DNA of 64,000 nucleotides from Halothiobacillus diazotrophicus. GTDB lineage: Bacteria > Pseudomonadota > Gammaproteobacteria > Halothiobacillales > Halothiobacillaceae. Of this stretch, positions 49,761 through 58,256 are shown in pieces (the first letter of the stretch is position 1; each line of letters begins with the position of its first letter). The stretch lies in the NCBI RefSeq assembly GCF_001663815.1, contig NZ_CP016027.1, positions 2,119,001 through 2,183,000 of the forward strand. The letters run 5' to 3'. The translations under genes were made by a program, and so were the position numbers. The notes beneath the pieces were generated by a model, which ran no database searches, had not been told where the DNA came from, and saw only the letters and a program-made list of their open reading frames with translations.

Positions 49761-50789
49761 TCAGTTCACCCGGTTTCTGAGTGTGGTTGTCGCTGTGAAG
49801 ATGCGTTGAATGGGCTGTCCGTCGGTGCCGGCACGTAGATTCGCACTTTGCAGGGTGAGGGTGACCTGCACGGCATCGACCTTGAGCCAGTCAGTGATGC
49901 TGCTGGCCCCCACGAACGCATTGGCGTTGGCACCGTTGCTTTGGTGATAGGTGATTTGCATGTCGGTCACGTCGCGCACCATTTCCTGGGGGGTCGGGGT
50001 GGGCGTGCCCGCATTGTTGACCAGAGCAATGCGGTAGAGGGAGCGGCCGCCCACCGGGTTGTTGCCGATATACCAGTCCGTGGCGGCCAGTTTGGCGATC
50101 TGGGAGTTGGGCGTGAACGTATAGGTGTTGCCGTTGGTCGTGCACTGGGTGGGGTATCCCAGACCCTTGGAGCAGTTGCCGGGCGTGCCCAGACCGGTGT
50201 TATGCACCAGGGAAACGTTGTTGGAGTTGTAGTTCGTGACCTGGGTAATGGCGGCGTGATCCGGATCGCAGACGATCACGACATCCCCTGCCTGAATGCT
50301 CGTGGTGGCCGCATTGATGAAGAAGGTTGCGGCGGTTGCGGTGTGTTTGACGATGCTCAGGCCGTTGCCGTCGGCCCCGATCAGTTGAATGGAGTCGGTG
50401 CCGGCCACGCGCTGGTTGAGACCGGTGCCGGTCGTGACGGCGGGATCGGCGACGCCATTGTCGTAGCCGATGACCGCATTGCCCCAGTTGGCCCACCAGT
50501 CGGTATTGGTGCCATTGGGGCCCGTTTTCAGAACGTTCGCGACGCGATCCGTATTGCCGCAGCCGGTCATGCCGGCATCCCGGATATCGCGCGCCATCAA
50601 TTCGAAAGCAATGCGTGAGCTATCCTGCACATCGGCCAGCGCCTGATTGGTGCGATACGACTGTTGGTTGGAGAGAAATACGCTGACCACCCCGCCAATC
50701 ACGACCAGCCCCAGGACGAGGGCGACCATGAGTTCGACGAGGGTGAAACCGCGTGATGTTGAACCCGTGTGCTTGAGGAGCTGGCTCAT
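49761..50789 (-). CDS. pilW: Type IV pilus minor pilin PilW
   Basis: 342 aa prepilin with RGFTLVELMVALVLGLVVIGGVVSVFLSNQQSYRTNQALADVQ, the PilW signature, and a large globular domain with four cysteines. Minor pilins PilV-PilW-PilX-FimU form the priming complex that carries PilY1. It overlaps pilV by 4 bp. Not to be confused with the TPR lipoprotein PilF at 26222, which is called PilW in Neisseria. Confidence 0.92.
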   Translation of the reverse strand: MSQLLKHTGSTSRGFTLVELMVALVLGLVVIGGVVSVFLSNQQSYRTNQALADVQDSSRIAFELMARDIRDAGMTGCGNTDRVANVLKTGPNGTNTDWWANWGNAVIGYDNGVADPAVTTGTGLNQRVAGTDSIQLIGADGNGLSIVKHTATAATFFINAATTSIQAGDVVIVCDPDHAAITQVTNYNSNNVSLVHNTGLGTPGNCSKGLGYPTQCTTNGNTYTFTPNSQIAKLAATDWYIGNNPVGGRSLYRIALVNNAGTPTPTPQEMVRDVTDMQITYHQSNGANANAFVGASSITDWLKVDAVQVTLTLQSANLRAGTDGQPIQRIFTATTTLRNRVN

Positions 50790-51316
50790 AACATGGCCTT
50801 GGTCGTGATGGTTTGATTGGTGGCGCCGACCGCGCCCGCGCCCGTCCCGGTCGTGCCCGCGCGGCTGTCGTCGAATTGGATCGTGACGGTGCAGTTGCCC
50901 GTTGCGGCGCAGTTGACGGTGCCTTTGGTGCTGGCAAGCGCCCCGAAGTTCTGAACCAATTCTTGCTTACACCAGGCTTTGAGTTGCGATTGCGCGAGGG
51001 TGCTCGTGGCGGTGGGGCAGGCATTGGCGGTGACGGTGCCGTTGTAGGCGCCCGCCAAGGCATTGGTACGATCCGCGCGCATCGCGTCCAGGATGGAATA
51101 GCTGGCAATGGTGGCCATGGATCGACTCATGGCGCTGTTGTTGGTCGAGAGCGACTTGGCTTGCAGCGCGGCCATGCCGAGAAAACCGATGGATAGAACC
51201 AGCACGGCAATGAGCACTTCGATCAGGCCGACCCCCGCTTGTCGGGATCGAACCGGTGGACGGCCCTGCGGTAACCGCGCGCCTCGTTTATTGGTTGCAG
51301 GGATTGGGTTGCGCAT
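50786..51316 (-). CDS. pilV: Type IV pilus minor pilin PilV
   Basis: 176 aa prepilin. The leader is basic and ends RQAG, then VGLIEVLIAVLVLSIGFLGMAALQAKSL, the PilV form with Val+1 and Glu+5. It overlaps fimU by 29 bp and pilW by 4 bp, so the operon is tightly coupled. The C-terminal half carries three to four Cys and a Gly/Thr-rich region (DSRAGTTGTGAGAVG). Confidence 0.9.
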   Translation of the reverse strand: MRNPIPATNKRGARLPQGRPPVRSRQAGVGLIEVLIAVLVLSIGFLGMAALQAKSLSTNNSAMSRSMATIASYSILDAMRADRTNALAGAYNGTVTANACPTATSTLAQSQLKAWCKQELVQNFGALASTKGTVNCAATGNCTVTIQFDDSRAGTTGTGAGAVGATNQTITTKAML

Positions 51317-51908
51317 TTGGGCATGCTCCTGTCGACGTCACGGTGCAGGTGCGCACCACGGATCCCGTGGCGATATACACGCAGCGCCGGTTGTTCGATG
51401 AAATTTTGGTGGTGAAGAAGTCGGCGACCAGTCCGGTGTAGGGCGAATTGGCACCGACTGCTGTCCCTAGACCCTGTCCGGAGAAATTCAATCGCGTGAA
51501 ATTTTGCACCGAGACGGGCGCCGCGAGCCCGACGATCCCCGCATTGATCAGTGTGGCACTTCCGTCGGGGAGGGTGGCATACACCGCGCCTGCTTGGGTG
51601 CCGCAGGCCGTGCCGAGCGTGTCTGATCCATTGCCCGTATTGCTACAGATGGTGACGAGGTTGTTCCGTTTGATCGCCTCCAGACGCGCCGTATTGAGGG
51701 CGGTGACCAGCCCGTTGGCCACGGTCGTGAGTTTGTTGGATACAGTGAGATAGTTGAAGCTGGGTATGGCGATGGCAATCAGAATCACGGCGACGGTCAG
51801 CGTGACCATCAGTTCGATCAGCGTAAACCCCCCGATGCGTGATCGAGGAGGAAGGTGTTCTTGCGATGCTCTGGTCGGCAAGCCGCTTGTTGTTTTGTTG
51901 TGGTTCAT
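51288..51908 (-). CDS. fimU: Type IV pilus minor pilin FimU (FimT/GspH family)
   Basis: 206 aa prepilin starting the minor-pilin operon. The leader ends RIGG and is followed by FTLIELMVTLTVAVILIAIAIPSF; the GspH domain contains NTARLEAIKRNNLVTIC and a Cys-rich C-terminus (CTVTSTGACPNAQPNPCNQ). Translation from ATG 51908. The promoter should lie in the 280-bp gap shared with divergent nadA. In P. aeruginosa this operon responds to AlgR/FimS; no site could be recognised here. Confidence 0.9.
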   Translation of the reverse strand: MNHNKTTSGLPTRASQEHLPPRSRIGGFTLIELMVTLTVAVILIAIAIPSFNYLTVSNKLTTVANGLVTALNTARLEAIKRNNLVTICSNTGNGSDTLGTACGTQAGAVYATLPDGSATLINAGIVGLAAPVSVQNFTRLNFSGQGLGTAVGANSPYTGLVADFFTTKISSNNRRCVYIATGSVVRTCTVTSTGACPNAQPNPCNQ

Positions 51909-52094
51909 GCCTGTCCATCCTTTTTGGTCTATCTATCGAATCATAGCGTCGTTTGCGAGGCCAGAGGTGCGGTGCTGAGCGGTGCAATTGAGCCGATGAA
52001 CGGCGCTCTCAGAGATATTGGGGTGGGGTGTCCATCCAGGAGGTCGGCCCCCCGAGTGCGTGGTCCCTGCTACACGGTCCCTTCTATCAGGGCG

Positions 52095-52100
52095 TATAAT
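52095..52100 (+). promoter_or_regulatory. Candidate -10 box for nadA
   Basis: Perfect TATAAT about 89 bp before the nadA start in the pilus/nadA divergent region. No good -35 at 16-18 bp, so the assignment is tentative. Confidence 0.4.
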
Positions 52101-52188
52101 CCGGGTTCCCATAGCGTTCGTCCCGGCCAGTCGCATTGGTCCGGGGCGATCCAGCGCAGCATCTGAAACATCGTCTGAGGAATTCGCC

Positions 52189-53298
52189 ATGAATACCGAA
52201 TCCCCCGTTCTTACGGATGCGGCCGTCGCCGTGCCCGCCGCCAAGGAATCGCTGATCAATCGCTTGGCAATCACGGCGGAGCAGCCTGTGACGGTTGCGC
52301 CACTCGACGAGGCAGCGTTGATCGCTCGTATCAAGGCGAAACTGGTCGAACAGAATGCCGTGATGGTCGTTCATTATTATGTGGATGCCGTGCTGCAGCG
52401 GCTGGCCGATGAGACGGGCGGGCGGGTGTCCGATTCCCTCGACATGGCCGCCTTCGGTGCGGAGAGCGCCGCGCAGACGCTGGTGGTCTGCGGCGTGCGG
52501 TTCATGGGTGAGACGGCCAAGATCCTGAGCCCCGAGAAGCGCGTCATCATGCCGACGCTACAAGCCGAGTGCTCCCTGGATCTCGGCTGTCCCGCGGATG
52601 AGTTCACGGCGTTCTGCGATGCGCACCCCGACCGTACCGTGGTCGTCTACGCAAACACGTCCGCGGCCGTGAAGGCGCGGGCAGACTGGGTCGTCACGAG
52701 TTCGAACGCGCTGGAGATCGTCGGGCATCTGCGTGACCGGGGAGAGAAGATTCTCTGGGCACCGGACCGTCATCTCGGGCGATATATCCAGGAAAAAACC
52801 GGCGCGGACATGCTGCTGTGGCAGGGGAGTTGCATCGTGCACGACGAGTTCCGGGCAGAGGCGTTGGCCGATCTGAAGCGGCAGCACCCCGAGGCGGCGG
52901 TGCTCGTCCATCCCGAATCGCCCAAAGCCGTGGTGGATATGGCCGATGTCGTGGGTTCGACCAGTCGTCTGATCCGTGCGGCCATCGAATTACCCAACGA
53001 AACCCTCATCGTGGCGACCGACAAGGGCATTTTCTACAAGATGCACGAAGCCGCACCGCACAAAACCTTGATCGAGGCCCCGACCCGGGGCCATTCGGCC
53101 ACCTGCGTCTCCTGTGCGCATTGTCCCTGGATGGCGATGAACGGGCTGGTCAATGTACTGGCGGCGCTGGAGAATCCTGCTGCGCATGAAATCCAGGTGT
53201 CGGAGCCGGTGCGCGTCGAGGCGGTTCGATCCATCGAGCGCATGCTCGATTTCTCCCGGGCGCGGGGCATTGTCACCCGGGGAAACAACGACGCCTGA
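52189..53298 (+). CDS. nadA: Quinolinate synthase A
   Basis: [4Fe-4S] enzyme condensing iminoaspartate with dihydroxyacetone phosphate to quinolinate in NAD synthesis (369 aa). Cluster/structural cysteines occur in [19 protein letters not shown] and [21 protein letters not shown] and the HPESP motif are typical. ATG 52189 follows TGAGGAATT; a longer upstream frame lacks a Shine-Dalgarno sequence. An N-terminal extension of about 40 residues precedes the catalytic core, as in many gammaproteobacterial NadA proteins. Confidence 0.96.
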   Translation: MNTESPVLTDAAVAVPAAKESLINRLAITAEQPVTVAPLDEAALIARIKAKLVEQNAVMVVHYYVDAVLQRLADETGGRVSDSLDMAAFGAESAAQTLVVCGVRFMGETAKILSPEKRVIMPTLQAECSLDLGCPADEFTAFCDAHPDRTVVVYANTSAAVKARADWVVTSSNALEIVGHLRDRGEKILWAPDRHLGRYIQEKTGADMLLWQGSCIVHDEFRAEALADLKRQHPEAAVLVHPESPKAVVDMADVVGSTSRLIRAAIELPNETLIVATDKGIFYKMHEAAPHKTLIEAPTRGHSATCVSCAHCPWMAMNGLVNVLAALENPAAHEIQVSEPVRVEAVRSIERMLDFSRARGIVTRGNNDA

Positions 53299-53389
53299 GT
53301 TGATGCCGTTGATGCGGCTCGGTGCCGTGCCCACGAGTGACCGGATGGTTATCGGGCGTCGCGACGGGTAAGGTCGAGGTCGGTGGGTC

Positions 53390-53534
53390 TGAGAAAAGAA
53401 TTAGTATTTAATTATTTTCGTAGCTGTCGTTTTAATTTATTTGTTAGGGCGCTTCTGGGATATAAAAGTCTTATTTCTTTAAGTTGGTTTAGTGTTTTAC
53501 TCTGGTACCTCGAATTAATCGAGGGATAAGAGTA
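53390..53534 (+). promoter_or_regulatory. AT-rich leader of the DsrE-like gene, with a hairpin over the ribosome-binding site
   Basis: About 140 bp with very low GC compared with the surroundings (long A/T runs, TATAAAA at 53461). An inverted repeat CCTCGA-ATTAA-TCGAGG (53508-53524) includes the GAGG that is the best Shine-Dalgarno sequence for ATG 53535. Folding would mask the ribosome-binding site, suggesting translational or temperature control; this is inference from sequence only. Confidence 0.5.
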
Positions 53535-53984
53535 ATGAAACGTATAATTTCTGCTTCAATATTGGCTTTTTTAGGTTTGTTTCTTTTTCATGGCGCCAGT
53601 GCCGTGGCCGGGTCGGACACCATGAAGCGTGCGGTCGTATACCATCTTGACAGTGCGGATCTCGATCATGAAAAGGCCACCTTGCGGAATATCAACAACC
53701 ATATCAACTCTCCCTCGGGGCCGACAACCCAGATTGAACTCGTGATCCATGGCGGCGGCATCAACTTGCTGACAGCGGCCAAAAAGGACGAGCAACTGCA
53801 GGCCAGCATCGATGGTTTGAAGATGAATGGCGTTAAGATCAAGGTGTGCAATAACACCCTGAAGAGCAAGAAGCTGGACTACAAGACGGATCTTTACGAT
53901 GTCCATGGCGAGGATATCGTGCCCTCCGGCGTAGCCTACTTGGCGGACAAGCAATTTGAAGGGTGGGCTTATATTCACCCCTAA
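53535..53984 (+). CDS. Exported DsrE-like protein
   Basis: 149 aa. Signal peptide (residues 1-26, ending ASAVAG), then a DsrE/DsrF-fold domain: RAVVYHLDSADLDHEKATLRNINNHIN, ELVIHGGGINLL, and ASIDGLKMNGVKIKVCNNTL with a single Cys in the position of the sulfur-carrier Cys of DsrE proteins. DsrE-family proteins move sulfane sulfur in sulfur metabolism, but periplasmic versions like this are poorly characterised. It is a single gene with a strong terminator and AT-rich upstream DNA, so recent acquisition is possible. Confidence 0.75.
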   Translation: MKRIISASILAFLGLFLFHGASAVAGSDTMKRAVVYHLDSADLDHEKATLRNINNHINSPSGPTTQIELVIHGGGINLLTAAKKDEQLQASIDGLKMNGVKIKVCNNTLKSKKLDYKTDLYDVHGEDIVPSGVAYLADKQFEGWAYIHP

Positions 53985-54018
53985 CGTAGTCTGACGGAGT
54001 CCGTAGTGTTAGGCTTTT

Positions 54019-54043
54019 GCCCCGCCATTTGGCGGGGCTTTTT
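54019..54043 (+). terminator. Rho-independent terminator after the DsrE-like gene
   Basis: Stem GCCCCGCC/GGCGGGGC with loop ATTT followed by TTTTTA: a strong intrinsic terminator 35 bp after the stop codon. Confidence 0.92.
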
Positions 54044-54153
54044 ATTGGGGCCGCTACGCAAAATGGCCGGTGTTGTTTCTGGTGTCATCTCCCGCCGTTG
54101 ATTATGATGTTTTGGACTCATTTCTATCCGGAACATCTCTGGCTCGGGGGTAT

Positions 54154-56004
54154 ATGCAAGAAGGTATTCTGCTGGCGCTGACCAGCATCATCGTCGCGGG
54201 GATTGCGGCGCAGTGGCTGGCATGGCGGGTCAAGGTGCCCGCCATTCTGTTCCTGCTCATGATCGGCGTGCTACTGGGCCCCATGCTGGGTTGGCTGAGT
54301 CCGGACGATCTATTCGGCGATCTCCTGTTCCCCATCGTGTCGCTGGCCGTGGCCGTGATCCTGTTCGAGGGCAGTCTGACGCTGCATTTTCACGAGTTGC
54401 GCGGCGTGGGCGGGTTTATCTGGCGATTGGTCAGTATCGGCGCTGCCGTATCCTGGGGCGTGGCCAGTGCCGCAGCCCATTACTTCGTGGGATTGTCCTG
54501 GGAGATGGCCGCGTTGTTCGGTGCCTTGGTGGTGGTGACCGGACCCACGGTGATCGTGCCGCTGTTACGGATCGTGCGACCAGTGCCAAAGGTCGCAACC
54601 GTGCTCCGTTGGGAAGGTATCGTGATCGATCCCATCGGTGCGTTGTTGGCAGTTCTCGTCTTCGAGTTCATTATCACCCAGATCGAGCACGCAGGTAGCG
54701 GGCTTCTGTCCGTGCTTTGGCCGTTCATTCGATTGGTCGGTCTCGGGCTGATTTTCGGCATGGGGGGCGGCTATCTGCTTGGTCTGGTTCTACGGCGACA
54801 CTGGTTGCCGGAATTCCTGATCAATGTGGTCGTGCTTGCTTGTGTGCTTGCCGTATTTACCCTGTCCAACCTGCTGGCGGACGAATCAGGGCTGCTGGCG
54901 GTCACCGTGATGGGCATTCTATTGGCCAACATGCGCGGCGTGCCTCTGGCGGATGTGCTGCATTTCAAGGAATCGCTGACGATTCTGTTCATTTCGGGCT
55001 TGTTCATACTGCTCGCGGCACGTATCCACCCGGCGATGTTCTCGGCTATTGGGCTGAGTGCCATCCTGGTATTGCTGACCATCCAGTTCGTAGCGCAACC
55101 CCTGAAAGTCTGGCTCAGCGCGATCGGTTCCGGTTTGAATTGGCGGGAAAAACTCATGATCGCCTGGATCGGGCCGCGGGGGATCGTCGCTGCCGCCATC
55201 TCCGGCCTGTTTGCCCTGAAACTGTCCCAGCATGGCGTGGCGGGGGCTGATGTCCTGGTCCCGCTGACGTTCATCGTGATCGTGGGTACCGTGGTCAGCG
55301 CCTCGCTGACGGCGCGTCCGCTGGCCCAGCGGCTGGGCGTTGCCCTGCCCGAGGACAAGGGGCTGTTGATCGTTGGCATCAACCAACTGTCCCGCAAGAT
55401 TGCCCAGGCGCTGAAGAAGCAGGGATATCGGGTGATTCTGGCCGATACCTCGTATGGCGACATTCGCCAGGCACGCATGGAGGGCCTGGAGACATTCTAT
55501 GGCAATCCGGTTTCTGAGGCGGCCGATCGACGGCTGGATCTGGTGGGGATCGGGCGTTTGCTGGCCATGTCCGCGCAGCCGGAGATCAACAATCTCGCCG
55601 CCGTGCGCTACCGTCATGAGTTCGGTGCCGGCAACGTGTATGTGCTCAAGACGCCGCAGGAGCTGGTGGGGACGGCCAGTCAGCGCTTATCTGAGACCTT
55701 TACCGGTCGTCCGCTGTTCGGCGAGAAGGTCTCATCCGGTGAGTTGCTCGGTCTGGTCGAGCAGGGTGCGGAAATCACGACCACGCGCCTGACGCAAACC
55801 TTCGGTTGGTCGCAATACCAGAGTATCTACGCCAACCGGGGCCTGGTGTTGTTCATGATTTCCCCGCGTGGGCTGCTGTTCGTGCACGGAAGCGGGCATG
55901 AGCCGACGCCGGGTGATGGTTGGGTCATCCTGGGGCTGTATCGTCCGGAGTCTGAGAGCAGTAAGGAGGATTTACCGGAAGCGACCCAGCAATCTGCGTC
56001 CTGA
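54154..56004 (+). CDS. CPA1-type cation:proton antiporter with C-terminal TrkA-N-like domain
   Basis: 616 aa from ATG 54154 (MQEGILLALTSIIVAGIAAQWLAWRVKVP), preceded by CGGGGG; a GTG at 54070 is in frame but lies in poorly conserved sequence. About 12 TM helices of the Na_H_Exchanger fold include GPTVIVPLLR and GPRGIVAAAISGLFAL. A cytoplasmic Rossmann-like RCK/TrkA-N domain starts near residue 400 (KGLLIVGINQLSRKIAQALKKQGYRVILAD), followed by a further regulatory region. Probably Na+/H+ or K+/H+ exchange for pH and ion homeostasis; the ion is not determined. Confidence 0.88.
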   Translation: MQEGILLALTSIIVAGIAAQWLAWRVKVPAILFLLMIGVLLGPMLGWLSPDDLFGDLLFPIVSLAVAVILFEGSLTLHFHELRGVGGFIWRLVSIGAAVSWGVASAAAHYFVGLSWEMAALFGALVVVTGPTVIVPLLRIVRPVPKVATVLRWEGIVIDPIGALLAVLVFEFIITQIEHAGSGLLSVLWPFIRLVGLGLIFGMGGGYLLGLVLRRHWLPEFLINVVVLACVLAVFTLSNLLADESGLLAVTVMGILLANMRGVPLADVLHFKESLTILFISGLFILLAARIHPAMFSAIGLSAILVLLTIQFVAQPLKVWLSAIGSGLNWREKLMIAWIGPRGIVAAAISGLFALKLSQHGVAGADVLVPLTFIVIVGTVVSASLTARPLAQRLGVALPEDKGLLIVGINQLSRKIAQALKKQGYRVILADTSYGDIRQARMEGLETFYGNPVSEAADRRLDLVGIGRLLAMSAQPEINNLAAVRYRHEFGAGNVYVLKTPQELVGTASQRLSETFTGRPLFGEKVSSGELLGLVEQGAEITTTRLTQTFGWSQYQSIYANRGLVLFMISPRGLLFVHGSGHEPTPGDGWVILGLYRPESESSKEDLPEATQQSAS

Positions 56005-56032
56005 TCCCCTCCGGCGGATTATGAAAAAAGTG

Positions 56033-56060
56033 TTGCGCTGCGGATTTTGGTTTGTATAAT
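56033..56060 (+). promoter_or_regulatory. Promoter of the tRNA cluster
   Basis: TTGCGC (56033-56038), 16-bp spacer, TATAAT (56055-56060), then a GC-rich discriminator (GCGCGCT) typical of stringently controlled stable-RNA promoters. It lies 48 bp before tRNA-Gly. Confidence 0.85.
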
Positions 56061-56107
56061 GCGCGCTCTGTGACAAACAGCCGCGGTCAAACGGGGTTGT
56101 ATGATGT

Positions 56108-56183
56108 GCGGGAATAGCTCAGCTGGTAGAGCGCAACCTTGCCAAGGTTGAGGTCGCGAGTTCGAACCTCGTTTCCCGCTCCA
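56108..56183 (+). tRNA. tRNA-Gly(GCC)
   Basis: 76 nt including encoded CCA. Acceptor GCGGGAA/TTCCCGC, D-arm AGCTC...GAGC, anticodon arm CAACC-TTGCCAA-GGTTG with anticodon GCC (56141-56143), T-arm with TTCGAAC. Confidence 0.98.
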
Positions 56184-56184
56184 C

Positions 56185-56260
56185 GGGTGATTAGCTCAGT
56201 TGGTAGAGCGGCGCCCTTACAAGGCGTAGGTCGGGAGTTCGAGCCTCTCATCACCCACCA
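56185..56260 (+). tRNA. tRNA-Val(TAC)
   Basis: 76 nt with encoded CCA, one base after tRNA-Gly. Acceptor GGGTGAT/ATCACCC, anticodon arm GCGCC-CTTACAA-GGCGT with anticodon TAC, T-loop TTCGAGC. Closely like E. coli tRNA-Val(UAC). Confidence 0.98.
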
Positions 56261-56273
56261 AACATCAAAATTA

Positions 56274-56350
56274 GCAGCGGTAGTTCAGTTGGTTAGAATA
56301 CCGGCCTGTCACGCCGGGGGTCGCGGGTTCGAGTCCCGTCCGCTGCGCCA
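56274..56350 (+). tRNA. tRNA-Asp(GTC)
   Basis: 77 nt with encoded CCA. Acceptor GCAGCGG/CCGCTGC, anticodon arm CCGGC-CTGTCAC-GCCGG with anticodon GTC (substrate for the QueA/Tgt queuosine pathway in this window), T-loop TTCGAGT. Confidence 0.98.
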
Positions 56351-56360
56351 TATTCCAGTT

Positions 56361-56386
56361 AAAAGCCGCCTTAGTGCGGCTTTTTT
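56361..56386 (+). terminator. Rho-independent terminator of the tRNA operon
   Basis: AAAAGCCGC / GCGGCTTTT stem with a short loop and T6 run, 11 bp after tRNA-Asp. Confidence 0.93.
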
Positions 56387-56527
56387 CTTTATGGGCTGAC
56401 GGTGCGTTTCCTGCGCTGCTGTCCGTTCGTGGTCCCGGAGCTGCGGGACGTCCTGTTCCTGCCCGGCGGTTTCTATTCGATCGCGTTTCTCGCTATGATG
56501 CGGGCTGTTTTTCAGAACGAGCACACC

Positions 56528-57319
56528 ATGTCATCCCGCTGGACGGCCACACAAAACGATCTGTTCGAGGCGCTTCGAAAACTGCCCGCCGCGTTGTTTC
56601 TCTCCTGGAGCGATACCAAGGCCCGGTACAAGCGGAGCATGCTGGGTCCGTTCTGGTTGACGCTGGGAACGGCGATCGGCGTCGGTGGCCTGGGATTTGT
56701 GTGGAGCACCCTGTTCAATATGGACAAGGCGACTTTTATCCCGTTACTGACGGTCGGCCTGATCCTCTGGGGCATGATTGCCGGGATCATCACCGAGAGT
56801 AGCCAGCTGTTCATCAGTAACGCGCAACTCATTCGTAACGTGCGCATGCCCTTGTTTTTTCATCCCCTCAAGCTGATTCTCAGGCACATGATCAATTTCG
56901 CGCACAATGCCGTGGTCATCCTTGCCGTGTTCCTCATTTTCCCGCCGCAGGCGTCCTGGTCGATGTGGCTGGCCCTTCCGGGTTTCCTGCTGGTCGTGCT
57001 CAATCTGACGTGGATGAGTCTCTTCGTCGGCATGTTCGCCGCGCGCTTCCGGGATACGGAAACGGCCATCGCGAATTTCATGCCGCTGCTGTTCTTCATG
57101 TCGCCGGTACTGTTCAAGGCGGAACAGCTCGGCGTCGGCAGCTGGGTCGTGTGGATGAATCCGTTCAGCTATTTCATCAGCGTGGTGCGCGACCCCCTGC
57201 TCGGTCACCCGAGTCCGTCGTTCGTCTGGCCGGTCATGCTCACGATGACGATCCTGGGCTGGGCGATCACGCTGTGGCTGTTCAATTCGCGGCGCACCCG
57301 CATTCCCTACTGGATTTGA
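56528..57319 (+). CDS. wzm: ABC-2 polysaccharide exporter permease (Wzm-like)
   Basis: Inner-membrane permease (263 aa) of an ABC transporter exporting lipid-linked polysaccharide. The N-terminal cytoplasmic segment LSWSDTKARYKRSMLGPFWLTLG matches the amphipathic interface helix of Wzm/RfbA/KpsM. Six TM helices follow (from about residue 38). I chose ATG 56528 (MSSRWTATQ); an upstream in-frame region is Cys/Arg/Phe-rich and unlike the family. The ATPase gene starts 3 bp after the stop. Confidence 0.9.
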   Translation: MSSRWTATQNDLFEALRKLPAALFLSWSDTKARYKRSMLGPFWLTLGTAIGVGGLGFVWSTLFNMDKATFIPLLTVGLILWGMIAGIITESSQLFISNAQLIRNVRMPLFFHPLKLILRHMINFAHNAVVILAVFLIFPPQASWSMWLALPGFLLVVLNLTWMSLFVGMFAARFRDTETAIANFMPLLFFMSPVLFKAEQLGVGSWVVWMNPFSYFISVVRDPLLGHPSPSFVWPVMLTMTILGWAITLWLFNSRRTRIPYWI

Positions 57320-57322
57320 CCC

Positions 57323-58039
57323 ATGGCTCGTCTGGTTTTCGAGAACGTCAGCGTTCGCTACCCCATCTACAACGCCCGGGCGCAATCCCTGCGACACCAG
57401 TTCATGCGAATCGCGACCGGTGGGAAGATTGCTGCCGAGGCCGGGCAGACCGTGTCCGTCACCGCGCTGGATGACGTGAGTTTCTCGCTGGGTAGTGGCG
57501 ATTCGCTGGGCTTGATCGGCCACAACGGTGCTGGCAAGAGCACCCTGCTGCGCACGATGGCTGGCATCTATACCCCGGACAGCGGTCGGGTGATCCGCGA
57601 GGGTCGCGTGGCGACGGTGCTTGAAATCGGCTCCGGCATGGATCCGGAGCTTTCCGGCTACGAAAACATTCTGAGAATGGGCATGCTGATGGGCATGAGT
57701 CTGAAGGAGGCGCGCAGCAAGATTCCCGGTATCGAGGAATTCACGGAACTGGGGGATTTTCTCAGTTTGCCCGTGCGCACCTATTCTTCCGGGATGACCA
57801 TGCGCCTGATGTTCGCGGTCGCCACCAGCCACCAGCCCGATATCCTGCTGGTGGACGAGATGTTCGGCACCGGTGATGCCGGATTCCAGGAAAAGGCCAA
57901 GGCGCGCATGCATGAGTTGATTGCCAACGCCGAGATCTTCGTGTTTGCTTCTCATGATCACGCTGTCATGTCGGAGCTTTGCGACACCGTATATGAGCTA
58001 CGGCATGGGAAGATTTACCCCGCCACGCTGACTGGCTGA
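57323..58039 (+). CDS. wzt: ABC polysaccharide exporter ATP-binding protein (Wzt-like, no carbohydrate-binding domain)
   Basis: Cytoplasmic ATPase (238 aa). Walker A GHNGAGKST, Q-loop region, signature YSSGMTMRL, Walker B DILLVDEMFGTGDAGF and switch SHDH. It ends right after the nucleotide-binding domain, so the C-terminal carbohydrate-binding module of E. coli O9a-type Wzt is missing. Such short forms occur where export is tied to synthesis and does not read a chain-terminal cap. Partner of the Wzm-like permease. Confidence 0.92.
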   Translation: MARLVFENVSVRYPIYNARAQSLRHQFMRIATGGKIAAEAGQTVSVTALDDVSFSLGSGDSLGLIGHNGAGKSTLLRTMAGIYTPDSGRVIREGRVATVLEIGSGMDPELSGYENILRMGMLMGMSLKEARSKIPGIEEFTELGDFLSLPVRTYSSGMTMRLMFAVATSHQPDILLVDEMFGTGDAGFQEKAKARMHELIANAEIFVFASHDHAVMSELCDTVYELRHGKIYPATLTG

Positions 58040-58256
58040 TTTGATGATGTTCCCTGTCTGCAAGGTGCTTGAGGTTCGTCAACTTCTTGTGGCGGCACGT
58101 TATGAATAGGGAAGGATTAAGCCGTAACGGTCGTCTGAGGCGAGGACGCGACTCGCTGCAGCCCTGATTTCTGCTGAAAGCATTCCCAGGAATGGCTGTA
58201 AGGGATCACCCTGATGGCCTGGGCGGGCCCGATTAGCGTTCAATTGTCCGGGAGGG

